Positions 7,796 through 16,104 are shown, numbered from the stretch's first letter. The stretch: DNA of 26,275 nt from CAZUQH01 sp964622465 (GCA_964622465.1 CAZUQH010000020.1:1-26275), one strand, 5' to 3'. The notes: generated from the letters alone by a model not told the origin. Translations and numbers: made by a program.

Positions 7796-10150
7796 ATGAA
7801 ACGTCTCGGTGATTATTTAAGTTTTGAGCCCTGGCTTATAAAGGAAGAATCCTGGTCCAGCGAGATGCAGCCGTACCGTGAAGCAATCTTTGCGGCTGGC
7901 AATGGGTATCTTGGTTTAAGGGGAGTTCTTGAAGAGGACCCGGATGGTTCGCATCCGGGAACGTATATTGCAGGGCTTTATGGCAGTGTCGGAACGCTTG
8001 TACCAGAAATAGTAAACCTTCCAAATCCACTGGATTTCAAACTAACCGCGCAAGGCGAAAGATTGTCAGTCGCCGCTATGGACTATGATGAACATAGAAG
8101 GATTCTGGATATGAGGCGAGATTTTCTTTACAGAAAGACAAATTATAGAAATGCCCGTAGAAACAGGTTCGACTATAGTTCTTTGAGATTTCTTTCGTCT
8201 TGCAGGCCTGGTTCAGGTGTAATGAGAGTTGAATTTATTTCTATGGATACCGACGTAACACTCGCTATGCAGAGTACCATCAATACATCCACTTTTAACC
8301 TGCCGCAAGTGACGGAAGGTAAAAAAAGACACTATGAGGTAGTTGAGAGCGGCGAGCAGGGAGGTATCTATTATGTAGTTTTAGAAACGGTTGGGAAAAG
8401 AATTAAGGTTGCAATTGCGATTACACAGACCGTAAGAATCAACGGGAGGCCTCCCGTTGTTATCGGCCGCAATTTTGAGTTGAGAGCGAAACGAAACCAG
8501 AAAATAGTTTTTGACAAATATTTTTCCATTGTCTCCGAACTCAAGCGGCCATCCGGAGGCGTGAAGAAGACCGTTATTTCCGAGGTTAAGCATTGCCGGT
8601 CTGCAGGTATTAATAAATTGTTCACTGCACATAAAGAAACATGGGAGGCGAAGTGGGAAAATTCTGACGTAGTGTTGAAAGGCGACGATGAATTGCAAAA
8701 AGCAATCAGGTTCAACATATACCATTTACTCGTGTCAGGCGTAGAAACAGACGGTATTTCCAGTATTGGCGCAAGGACATTGAGCGGAGAGGGCTACAGG
8801 GGGCATATTTTCTGGGATACGGAGATATTTATATTACCATTCTTTATTTATCAATACCCTGAAATTGCCAAAAGTATCCTTCTATATAGATACCGCCGGC
8901 TTGAACAGGCGAAAGAAAATGCAAAGAAAGAAAGATTGAGAGGCGCAAAATTTCCATGGGAATCGGCGGACACGGGTATTGAGGTGACCCCATCCTGGCA
9001 CAGAGACCTCGATGGAAAAATAATCCCGATAGTTACTTCTGCCCAGGAGATACACATCACGGCCGACGTGGTGTATGCGGTATGGCATTATTTCAGAGCG
9101 ACGAACGATTGGGACTTTCTCCTTTCTTACGGATTGGAACTTATAACCGGGGCGGCGAGATACTATGCATCAGTCGTTAAGCAGGACAAGAAAGGGAGAG
9201 AGTACCATATAAGAAACGTGATGGGTCCTGATGAATTCCACGGTAATGTCAATAACAATTTATATACAAACGGGATGTCAAGGCGGGTGTTACGAAGGGC
9301 TGTCAAGGCATGGGGTATGGCACAACGGAAAAGACCGAAGGAAGCGAGCACCCTTATGAAGAAATACAGCGTGAGCAGGGAAGAGATGGCGAAGTGGGCG
9401 AAGCTGGCACGCGCCATCAAATTTACGATACCGCTGTCCGGGGTAGCCGAACAATTTGACGGATACCGCAAGCTTAAATACATTCCTTTAACGCGTTTTG
9501 TTCCTGGCCGTGAGCCAGTACCGGAAATTCCAGACGGTTTAGAGGTTTCTGAGTTTCTTAAAACGCAACTAATAAAACAACCAGATGTCCTCATGTATCT
9601 GGTTCTCTGCGGAAACCGTATGACTTTGCGGGTATGGAAGACGAATTATGAGTTCTACTCAAGGAGAACAATGCACCGTTCGTCGTTAAGTATGCCTACG
9701 CACGCACTTATTGCGCTCAAGCTCAGACGTTTTGACGAAGCATTAAGATACCTCAGGGCATCTGCGCTCTGTGACCTCATGGACTGGAACGGGAACGCAG
9801 GAAGCGGAATCCATTCCGCATCCTGCGGCGCAGTATGGCAGGCAGTCGTAATTGGTGCCGGAGGAATAAAGTTCACCGGAGAAACGCTGCTCTTGCGGCC
9901 AAATCTGCCTCCTCCCTGGAAATCACTCTCATTCAACTTACGATGGAAAGGCAGTTTGCTCCATTTTGAGATAGACCACATCCAGGCAATAGTAACGGTG
10001 ATATATTATGACAGAATCCATTCAAAGGGTGCCAGGATTGACATATACGGAGTTCAAAGATATCTTAAATCCGGCCTCAAGTGTACGGTACATACGAAGA
10101 AAAAACGCGCAATTCCGAGAAAACAGACACAGATACACGCATACTACTAA
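7796..10150 (+). CDS. Glycoside hydrolase family 65 protein (disaccharide phosphorylase)
   Basis: Cytoplasmic inverting phosphorylase that splits an alpha-linked disaccharide (trehalose, maltose, kojibiose or similar) with phosphate to beta-glucose 1-phosphate and glucose. The length, 784 residues, is typical. An N-terminal beta-sandwich (about 1-280) is followed by an (alpha/alpha)6 barrel. GPDEFH carries the general-acid Glu480; downstream are QLIKQPDV, the RRTMHRSSLS loop that binds substrate and phosphate, and GSGIHSASCGAVWQAVV, then a small C-terminal beta domain. The motif after GPDE reads HGNVNNNLYTN where characterised members have HENVDNNAYTN. A basic tail of about 35 residues follows the usual end. 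There is no signal peptide, so the substrate is intracellular. It follows the beta-PGM-like gene by 13 nt and precedes a GT4 gene. The ATG lacks a good ribosome site. Specificity cannot be read here. Confidence 0.9.
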   Translation: MKRLGDYLSFEPWLIKEESWSSEMQPYREAIFAAGNGYLGLRGVLEEDPDGSHPGTYIAGLYGSVGTLVPEIVNLPNPLDFKLTAQGERLSVAAMDYDEHRRILDMRRDFLYRKTNYRNARRNRFDYSSLRFLSSCRPGSGVMRVEFISMDTDVTLAMQSTINTSTFNLPQVTEGKKRHYEVVESGEQGGIYYVVLETVGKRIKVAIAITQTVRINGRPPVVIGRNFELRAKRNQKIVFDKYFSIVSELKRPSGGVKKTVISEVKHCRSAGINKLFTAHKETWEAKWENSDVVLKGDDELQKAIRFNIYHLLVSGVETDGISSIGARTLSGEGYRGHIFWDTEIFILPFFIYQYPEIAKSILLYRYRRLEQAKENAKKERLRGAKFPWESADTGIEVTPSWHRDLDGKIIPIVTSAQEIHITADVVYAVWHYFRATNDWDFLLSYGLELITGAARYYASVVKQDKKGREYHIRNVMGPDEFHGNVNNNLYTNGMSRRVLRRAVKAWGMAQRKRPKEASTLMKKYSVSREEMAKWAKLARAIKFTIPLSGVAEQFDGYRKLKYIPLTRFVPGREPVPEIPDGLEVSEFLKTQLIKQPDVLMYLVLCGNRMTLRVWKTNYEFYSRRTMHRSSLSMPTHALIALKLRRFDEALRYLRASALCDLMDWNGNAGSGIHSASCGAVWQAVVIGAGGIKFTGETLLLRPNLPPPWKSLSFNLRWKGSLLHFEIDHIQAIVTVIYYDRIHSKGARIDIYGVQRYLKSGLKCTVHTKKKRAIPRKQTQIHAYY

Positions 10151-10156
10151 AAGGAG
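10151..10156 (+). promoter_or_regulatory. Shine-Dalgarno site that sets the GT4 start
   Basis: AAGGAG immediately after the GH65 stop, 7 nt before ATG 10164. It rules out the longer in-frame start at 10008 inside the GH65 gene. Confidence 0.8.
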
Positions 10157-10163
10157 TTCAGGG

Positions 10164-11333
10164 ATGAAGATAGCTCATTTTCATTGGGGTTTTCCACCAA
10201 CGATAGGTGGCGTGGAAACGCATCTTTCAACCGTGCTCCCGGAGATGGTAAAGATGGGACACAAGGTTGGATTACTCACCAACGGATATCAAGGTATCCC
10301 CGGCAGATATGTATATAAAGGTGTCAAAATTCGCAGGACCCCAATGATGGACCTGAACTGGCTTTACAAGAGGGGATTTGAAGGGCTTCAGGAAGAATTA
10401 CAAAATGTATTTACCGACTTTCTGGATGAGATGAAGCCAGATGTAGTGCATACTCATAATATGCACTATTTCTCAAAACTTCACATAACTACCCTATATT
10501 CAATTTGTGAGAAAAGGCGCATACCGGTTGTGCTGACGGCGCATAACGTATGGGATGATATAATGTTTCTTGACGTACTTCATAGTGTTCCATGGTCGCA
10601 CATAATCGCAGTGAGCCATTATATCGCAAATCAATTGGTCAGTTTTGGCTGTAATGAGAATGACATTACAGTTGTCCACCACGGCGTAGATACGGGGGTG
10701 TTTAAGCCGGATGCGCAATGCAACGAGATACTGTCAGAATATCCGCAGCTGAAAGGAAAACCGGTTGTTTTTCATCCCGCAAGGACTGGAGTGGCAAAAG
10801 GGTCTGACGTTACGATAAAGGCAGTGAACATGATTAAGGAGAACTTTCCAGATATTATGCTTGTGCTTGCTGGCACGAAGAATATAATTGATTGGGGAGA
10901 AACACAGCAAAGAGATATTGCATATTTCGTAAAACTGATAGAGCTCTTTCATCTGAAGGAAAACGTGCTTGTAGACTCTTTTACAATGGAGCAAATGCCG
11001 CAACTTTATGCCGTTTCAAGCGTGGTGGTTTATCCGTCAAGCGCGCCTGAGCCGTTCGGGCTGACTTTACTTGAATCCATGGCCAGCTCAAAACCAATAA
11101 TAGTTACGGAAGCCGGCGGAATGCCGGAAATTATCCATGATAGAATTAACGGCTATGTAATAAGAGTGAGAGACGTAGAGATGCTTGCTGACCGCATCTC
11201 TCGTCTCCTGCAGAACAAACGATTAAGGGACCGGCTTGGAAAAACCGGGTTGAATATGGTCAGACAACAGTACGCCATTGAGGATGTGACGAGGAACACG
11301 CTGGACGTATACAGTAAAGTTCTCTCTAAATAA
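10164..11333 (+). CDS. Glycosyltransferase family 4 (GT-B fold)
   Basis: Retaining glycosyltransferase of 389 residues with two Rossmann-like domains. The N-terminal domain opens with HFHWGFPPTIGGVETH (5-20), the glycine-rich acceptor-side loop of GT4 enzymes; VVHTHNMHY (94-102) and the HHGVDTGVF linker (172-180) are also typical. The C-terminal nucleotide-sugar domain has HPARTGVAKG (204-213) with the phosphate-binding Arg/Lys, and the E-x7-E motif as EPFGLTLLE (296-304), followed by EAGGMPEI. The start is chosen for the MKIAHFHWG opening and a good ribosome site. Its place between GH65 and GH57 genes suggests alpha-glucan, trehalose or sugar-conjugate synthesis; family motifs alone do not give the donor or acceptor. 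A 119-nt gap with no visible terminator separates it from the next gene. Confidence 0.88.
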   Translation: MKIAHFHWGFPPTIGGVETHLSTVLPEMVKMGHKVGLLTNGYQGIPGRYVYKGVKIRRTPMMDLNWLYKRGFEGLQEELQNVFTDFLDEMKPDVVHTHNMHYFSKLHITTLYSICEKRRIPVVLTAHNVWDDIMFLDVLHSVPWSHIIAVSHYIANQLVSFGCNENDITVVHHGVDTGVFKPDAQCNEILSEYPQLKGKPVVFHPARTGVAKGSDVTIKAVNMIKENFPDIMLVLAGTKNIIDWGETQQRDIAYFVKLIELFHLKENVLVDSFTMEQMPQLYAVSSVVVYPSSAPEPFGLTLLESMASSKPIIVTEAGGMPEIIHDRINGYVIRVRDVEMLADRISRLLQNKRLRDRLGKTGLNMVRQQYAIEDVTRNTLDVYSKVLSK

Positions 11334-11414
11334 GAACCTGGCAACTATCCAATCAAACCCACTCAAAGATAACCCGCCAAAAAGCCCAGTAAGAGCAACG
11401 ATTTCCATTTACTC

Positions 11415-11443
11415 TTGACAGAACGGGTAAAAAATTGCAAGAT
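11415..11443 (+). promoter_or_regulatory. Possible promoter for the GH57 gene, leaderless geometry (weak -10)
   Basis: Perfect TTGACA (11415-11420), 17-bp spacer, CAAGAT (11438-11443), then exactly 9 nt to ATG 11453. The -10 keeps only A2, A5 and T6 of TATAAT, so the call rests on the -35 and on the same geometry seen at lysA and uvrA. No Shine-Dalgarno sequence precedes the ATG. The remaining bases 11334-11414 show no hairpin terminator or small gene. Confidence 0.35.
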
Positions 11444-11452
11444 AACAGCAAC

Positions 11453-14002
11453 ATGACCGAAAAAACCGACACGCTCAACGAGCTGCATGCGACGAAACCA
11501 AAAAGGTATGTAGTAGTTCACGGACATTTCTATCAGCCGCCGCGTGAAAACCCGTGGAGCGGTCTGGTAGAAAGAAACCGCGAGACGTCGCCTTACCACG
11601 ATTGGAACGAAAAAATTTCTCACGAATGTTACATACCTAACCTTGCAGCTAGAATAAAAAATTCGGCAGGCAAAACGATTGACATTGTCAACAATTACGA
11701 ATATCTCAATTTCGATTTCGGTCCGACTTTGTTTACCTGGTTTGAAAAAAAATTCCCCGAGGAATACAAATGGTTACTTGATGCGGACCGTGCTGGTATG
11801 GAGAAGCGCGGAGGACATGGCAATGCAATTGCGCAGGCATACCACCATACTATACTTCCACTGGCGGACCCACGCGACCGTCATACGGAAGTTCTGTGGG
11901 GTCTTGCCGACTTTCGCAGAAGATTTTCAAGAGAACCGGAAGGGATATGGTTGCCAGAGACCGCAGTAAACGAAGAAACGCTGCGCTTGCTGGTTGAACT
12001 AAAAATAAAATACACAATTCTTTCCCCGGCACAGGCACTAAAAGTCCGGAGAATCGGAGACATAAAATGGCAGGATGTGAACAACGATGATATTGACCCA
12101 CGTCAACCTTACCGCTATTTTGTGCGAGATACGAAAGGAAAAGAAACAGGCCATATAGATTTGTTTTTTTATCATAATAACCTGAGTATGCGAGTTTCTT
12201 TTGAAAATGTGCTGCACGATTCAGTATCCTTTGCATCTCTAATAGAAGATGCATTTGACCCGGAATCAAAATTACCGCAGATAATAAGTATTGCGACCGA
12301 CGGCGAGTCATTTGGGCATCACCAGGCGTTTGCTGAGATGGGGCTTGGCCATCTGTTGAAATATGAACTCCCAAAATATGGAATAGAGGTAACAAATTTT
12401 GCAAGTTTCCTCGAGTTATATCCACCGGAATGGGAAGTGCAAATAAAACCAGGCAAGAACAATAAAGGTACTTCCTGGTCCTGCATGCACGGCGTTGACC
12501 GCTGGCAGGACGATTGCGGTTGCCACACTCCTTGTCTAGAAGGTTGGAACCAGAAGTGGCGCCGGCCGCTGCGCGATGCGCTTAATTTACTCAGGACAAG
12601 AGCACTGGAAACAATCCAGGTGCGCTCAAATATATACTTTGATGATTTATGGAATGTACGTGACGAATATGTGAAAATCCTAAATTCAACTGAATCCAGT
12701 GAGCTCGATGCTTTTTTGACACGCCATCTAAAATTACCTCTTACTCCCGAATCACGCATTGTTTCCCTTAAAATACTTGAGACACTAAGGCATGCGCTTG
12801 CAATGTTTACTTCCTGTGGTTGGTTTTTTAATGATATCTCAGGCATAGAAACAGTCGAGAACCTGCGTCAGGCAGCAGGGGTTATTGAGTTAGTAAGGGG
12901 TTTAACAGGAGTTGACCTGGAGCGAGGATTCGTTAATGTCTTAAAGGATGCTAAGAGCAATATCCCTGAGTTTGGAAATGGCAAGGCAATATGGGAAAAA
13001 CTTGTCAAACCAGCGCGTGTCACTCCTGCGCAAGTTGCGGCACAGTTCGTTCTTCTAAGATTATTTGCCTCAAATCCAGAGAGTCGATTTGGGTATTTTC
13101 TTGTTCGTGAAAAAGCATATAAAAGACGCAGGACGATGGACATAGATTTTGCTATCTCACATCTTGCAATTATCAATAACCGTATTCAGAAAGCATTTGA
13201 TTTGGTTGTATTTCTGATGCATTTGCCAGACCATTCAGTCCGTGTTTATGTCAAGGAGTTTGAAGATGAATCGCTATTGACATCTCTCGAACAGGAAATA
13301 GAAAGGTTTAGTGGCGAGAGTATTATGGATGGTCTTGCTGTAATGGGCAGGAAGTATTTCGGCGAAGCATACCTTACTATGGCAGACATAGTCCCTGATT
13401 ACAGGCAGCAAATATTTAATATGATGGTAAGAGAAAAAATGGAAAAACTGGAGCAAGCGTACGAACTTATATACAAAGAATATTTTCCTCTTCTCAATGA
13501 GTTTTATGAGCTTTGCCTTGAGATACCTGAACCACTAAAGACAGAAATATCCATAGTTGTTGGCCGCCGCCTTATTATTGAGTTAGAGCGGTTGAAAGAA
13601 AAGTTTGAATATGAGCGGTTCAATATGATGGAGGACCTTCTAAACAAGATACATCGCTATCAGTTGGACGTGTATTGGACTGGGGTATCAGGCCTTCTAA
13701 GGTCCATCATGCTTGAACAGGTTAGTGAGGTTGAAGGTGCTCTCAATATCCAGACACTCGGGCGTTTGCGGGATTGGGTGCGACTTGCAAAATTTGTTGA
13801 GGATAACTATTGGCGGTATGAAACTGAGAGCCGCGTTTTTCGGCTTGGCTCAGAGAAAATATTGCCACTTGTCAAAGGCGAAGTTGTCCCGGATAAATAT
13901 GAGAACGTGCAGGAAATGGCGAGCATTTTCACAAGAATCCTTGACTTGCTCGACTTTACCACCGATGACTATCAAAAAGCTCTTCAAGGCATGAATGAAT
14001 AA
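11453..14002 (+). CDS. Glycoside hydrolase family 57 with DUF3536 C-terminal domain
   Basis: Predicted cytoplasmic retaining alpha-glucan-active enzyme, 849 residues. The GH57 motifs are in order in the first 300 residues: HGHFYQPPR (23-31), GNAIAQAYHH (about 123-132), GIWLPETAV with nucleophile Glu169, and IATDGESFGHH with acid/base Asp283. The C-terminal half matches the DUF3536 type, usually annotated as alpha-amylase/alpha-mannosidase of unproven specificity. It contains a Cys/His-rich patch (SCMHGVDRWQDDCGCHTPC, roughly 347-365). No signal peptide is seen. ATG 11453 is preferred to TTG 11435, since TTG would lie within the promoter-like sequence and neither has a ribosome site. It probably belongs functionally with the GH65 and GT4 genes in storage-polysaccharide turnover. 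The stop overlaps the next gene by 8 nt. Confidence 0.88.
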   Translation: MTEKTDTLNELHATKPKRYVVVHGHFYQPPRENPWSGLVERNRETSPYHDWNEKISHECYIPNLAARIKNSAGKTIDIVNNYEYLNFDFGPTLFTWFEKKFPEEYKWLLDADRAGMEKRGGHGNAIAQAYHHTILPLADPRDRHTEVLWGLADFRRRFSREPEGIWLPETAVNEETLRLLVELKIKYTILSPAQALKVRRIGDIKWQDVNNDDIDPRQPYRYFVRDTKGKETGHIDLFFYHNNLSMRVSFENVLHDSVSFASLIEDAFDPESKLPQIISIATDGESFGHHQAFAEMGLGHLLKYELPKYGIEVTNFASFLELYPPEWEVQIKPGKNNKGTSWSCMHGVDRWQDDCGCHTPCLEGWNQKWRRPLRDALNLLRTRALETIQVRSNIYFDDLWNVRDEYVKILNSTESSELDAFLTRHLKLPLTPESRIVSLKILETLRHALAMFTSCGWFFNDISGIETVENLRQAAGVIELVRGLTGVDLERGFVNVLKDAKSNIPEFGNGKAIWEKLVKPARVTPAQVAAQFVLLRLFASNPESRFGYFLVREKAYKRRRTMDIDFAISHLAIINNRIQKAFDLVVFLMHLPDHSVRVYVKEFEDESLLTSLEQEIERFSGESIMDGLAVMGRKYFGEAYLTMADIVPDYRQQIFNMMVREKMEKLEQAYELIYKEYFPLLNEFYELCLEIPEPLKTEISIVVGRRLIIELERLKEKFEYERFNMMEDLLNKIHRYQLDVYWTGVSGLLRSIMLEQVSEVEGALNIQTLGRLRDWVRLAKFVEDNYWRYETESRVFRLGSEKILPLVKGEVVPDKYENVQEMASIFTRILDLLDFTTDDYQKALQGMNE

Positions 14003-14990
14003 ACGTGCAGTCGCACTAATATCCTGCGGGCTCGATAGCTTGCTTGCGGCTAAAATAGCGAAAGACCAGGGAGCAGAGATAGCCGGTTTGCACTTTGAGC
14101 ATTGTTTCCTGCCAGAACATAAATCTACTCTCAAACGCGTCTCCGAAGAGATTGGTATAAGTATCGCAGTACGTAATGTTTCAAATGAAATAATAGCACT
14201 TCTGGAGAATCCTGCACATGGTTTTGGTGCCAATATAAACCCATGCATTGACTGCAGAATAATGTCGTTTAAAATTGCAGGGGAGTATATGAAAGAAGTC
14301 AACGCATCGTTTATTATAACAGGGGAGGTGATTGGTCAGCGCCCAATGTCGCAGAATAGGCAGGCACTTTCATTAATTGAACGCGAGAGTGAACTGGAAG
14401 GTAAGATTCTCAGACCCTTGTCGGCCCTTCTCCTTAAACCAACCGAGCCGGAAAAAGCAGGTATGGTTGATAGAGAGAAGTTGTTCGGGTTCAAGGGGAG
14501 GACTCGCAAGCCACAGCTCGAACTTGCCAGGCATCTCGGGCTTACTGAATGGCAGACGCCTGCTGGTGGATGTTTACTTACGGACCCGGGGTTTTCGTCA
14601 CGCCTGAAAACAGTGATGGAAATGGGTTTGGCTATCAATGAGAATATGGTAGAGGTAGTGAAATCAGGCCGTTTATTCCGGTTACAGGGGAGTACGATAC
14701 TCATAATCGGCAGGAATCAGAGAGAAAATCTTGAACTTGAAAAACTTATAGTCGCAGGAGATATCGTGTTTTGGCCGGAAGACGTGCCTGGTCCGACAGC
14801 GCTCTTGCGCGGGAAGTCAGTAAAAAACAATATCGCACTTGCGCGTCAGATGCTAGCAAGATATACAGATGTTGCCCCCGGACAAAAAAGGCACGGTTGT
14901 CAGAAGAACGTCTCTACCGGGGAAGTTGATAAATTTGAGTTTCCAGAAAATATCTTATCACCAGGACAACTGGAAGAAATAAGGGTTTAG
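13995..14990 (+). CDS. PP-loop ATPase, MnmA/ThiI-like tRNA thiolation protein with NFACT-R2-type C-terminal domain
   Basis: Predicted ATP pyrophosphatase of 331 residues, probably adenylating a tRNA uridine for sulfur insertion. The PP-loop is ISCGLDSLLA (9-18), with Cys in place of the first conserved Gly of SGGxDS. Candidate sulfur-handling cysteines are C84 and C87 in NPCIDCRIM and C193 in PAGGCLLTDPGF. The central GEVIGQRPMSQ and GRTRKPQ stretches are typical of a family in anaerobic bacteria often annotated as tRNA 2-thiouridylase or 4-thiouridine synthase. From about 210 the sequence resembles the small NFACT-R2/DUF814 module (IIGRNQRENLELEKL, GDIVFWPEDVPGPTALLRG). The modified position is not known to me, so I give no symbol. 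It overlaps the GH57 gene by 8 nt, although the functions look unrelated. Confidence 0.75.
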   Translation: MNKRAVALISCGLDSLLAAKIAKDQGAEIAGLHFEHCFLPEHKSTLKRVSEEIGISIAVRNVSNEIIALLENPAHGFGANINPCIDCRIMSFKIAGEYMKEVNASFIITGEVIGQRPMSQNRQALSLIERESELEGKILRPLSALLLKPTEPEKAGMVDREKLFGFKGRTRKPQLELARHLGLTEWQTPAGGCLLTDPGFSSRLKTVMEMGLAINENMVEVVKSGRLFRLQGSTILIIGRNQRENLELEKLIVAGDIVFWPEDVPGPTALLRGKSVKNNIALARQMLARYTDVAPGQKRHGCQKNVSTGEVDKFEFPENILSPGQLEEIRV

Positions 14991-15003
14991 CGTCCACGCT
15001 AAA
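14986..15003. terminator. Bidirectional hairpin containing both convergent stop codons
   Basis: TTTAGCG - TCCA - CGCTAAA: a 7-bp perfect stem with a 4-nt loop (8 symmetric bases each side if the loop edge is counted). The left arm contains the TAG stop of the PP-loop gene and the right arm the TAG stop of the beta-barrel gene on the opposite strand. Only short T runs follow on each side, so termination strength is uncertain; as the only palindrome between converging genes it is the natural shared terminator. Confidence 0.55.
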
Positions 15004-15994
15004 TTTCAAATCTTAGCCCAAGCGACCCGGCAATATCCGAACCGTCATATTCTGCCTGAAACCCAAAACGTAAGAAGAAGATGTTGAATTCCAGCCCTGC
15101 AATGTAGCGGGTTTGCCACTTGATGAGGTCCTGCGCACGTGCTTTCTCTTCGACAGACCAGGTTTTCGATTTCGTTACGTCTGCAATCTCAAGTTCTGTT
15201 GTACTCTTTACGCCGGTTGTAGCCGTGCCGGAGTTTGTGCGAATACCAACGCCAATCCACGGTGTCATAAACAACAGGTTCTTCCCAAGAAGAAACGTGC
15301 CACCTATTGAGTAAATATCCCAGTCGGTATCAAGAGACAATGTTGTGGTAGTTTTTCCAGTGTATTCAACCTCATTGTATTTATATTTGGTTTCGTCTGT
15401 TATTTCGGTGCTCAACTCCATATTCCCTTTCACGCTGTCGTAACCAATAGACATTGTCAAATCAGGCCAGAACCCTTCTCCTCTCAGAAGGCCTATTCTG
15501 ACATCTGTACCCCAGACCGTATTTTTCAGAGAGAATTCATCCATTGTTATGTCCGGAATTCCGCCATATTTAAAACCAAGGTCAACACTCATTGCTTTAG
15601 TCCCTGCAAACGAAAAACCAGGATATATACCAAGACGGGCATGCGCTAACAGTAGAGGAAGCGGGAGATAAGAAGGCAGAGATTCTATTCCCGTAGTATC
15701 TATGTTTACCAGATTGTCAAGAAACCCGAGGTCCAGTGTAGTGGCGAGAGCGCCGGCTGAGCCGCCCAGCTCAAGATGCGGAAAACCAGGCAGAGTAGCT
15801 GCTGGAAGGCATACGCAGGCATCAGAATAAAATCCAAAATGCCTTGCCCACTGTTCGCTAAGCCCGGTGCAAATGGTGGATACGTCGCTGGTTAGCAGGC
15901 CAAGGTATGCGTCATACTCATCGGCGGCAGCTGCCGGACGAAATGATACTGCGATAGCGGCCAAGGCAAGCAATAAGACCGCAACTTTTTTCAT
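14999..15994 (-). CDS. Predicted outer-membrane beta-barrel protein with signal peptide
   Basis: 331 residues, exported. It has a clear type I signal peptide (MKK, hydrophobic core, cleavage near PAAA-ADEY, residue 23-24). The mature part is rich in alternating Gly/aromatic/hydrophobic strands (for example LSLDTDWDIYSIGGTFLL, TPWIGVGIRTNSG, NIFFLRFGFQAEY) and ends with an amphipathic strand (GLRFEI), which fits an outer-membrane beta barrel of perhaps 10-14 strands. Only three cysteines are present, at 42, 60 and 62, all near the mature N-terminus, so a disulfide or ligand site there is possible. I do not recognise a named family. It is the only minus-strand gene, with a strong ribosome site (GGAGGG, 4 nt from ATG) and its own promoter back-to-back with that of lysA. 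Supports a diderm host. Confidence 0.75.
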   Translation of the reverse strand: MKKVAVLLLALAAIAVSFRPAAAADEYDAYLGLLTSDVSTICTGLSEQWARHFGFYSDACVCLPAATLPGFPHLELGGSAGALATTLDLGFLDNLVNIDTTGIESLPSYLPLPLLLAHARLGIYPGFSFAGTKAMSVDLGFKYGGIPDITMDEFSLKNTVWGTDVRIGLLRGEGFWPDLTMSIGYDSVKGNMELSTEITDETKYKYNEVEYTGKTTTTLSLDTDWDIYSIGGTFLLGKNLLFMTPWIGVGIRTNSGTATTGVKSTTELEIADVTKSKTWSVEEKARAQDLIKWQTRYIAGLEFNIFFLRFGFQAEYDGSDIAGSLGLRFEI

Positions 15995-16020
15995 TTTTCC
16001 CTCCAGGAAACAAATTTAAT

Positions 16021-16052
16021 ATTATACTACCAAAATCGGTTTGTTTGGTCAA
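16021..16052 (-). promoter_or_regulatory. Promoter of the beta-barrel gene (minus strand)
   Basis: Read on the minus strand: TTGACC (16052-16047), then TAGTAT (16029-16024, 17-bp spacer) overlapping TATAAT (16026-16021, 20-bp spacer). Predicted start is near 16014-16017, giving a short leader with the GGAGGG ribosome site (15999-16004) before ATG at 15994. In contrast to lysA on the other side, this gene has a leader. Confidence 0.6.
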
Positions 16053-16066
16053 GAAGTTCCGGGCTA

Positions 16067-16095
16067 TTGAATATGTATTTCGGGATAGGTATAAT
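16067..16095 (+). promoter_or_regulatory. Promoter of the lysA-dap-pan operon, leaderless geometry
   Basis: TTGAAT (16067-16072), 17-bp spacer, perfect TATAAT (16090-16095), then 9 nt (AGAGCCGGA) to ATG 16105. Transcription would begin at or within about 3 nt of the start codon. The -35 is separated by only 14 bp from the -35 of the divergent beta-barrel gene. Confidence 0.7.
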
Positions 16096-16104
16096 AGAGC
16101 CGGA

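Noticed and set aside
10008..10163. Longer GT4 start at 10008
   Set aside because: It lies inside the GH65 gene; AAGGAG 7 nt before ATG 10164 and the typical GT4 opening decide the start.
16045..16104. TTG start giving a 20-residue longer LysA
   Set aside because: A perfect TATAAT with a 17-bp-spaced -35 lies inside this stretch, and the extension is not family-like.
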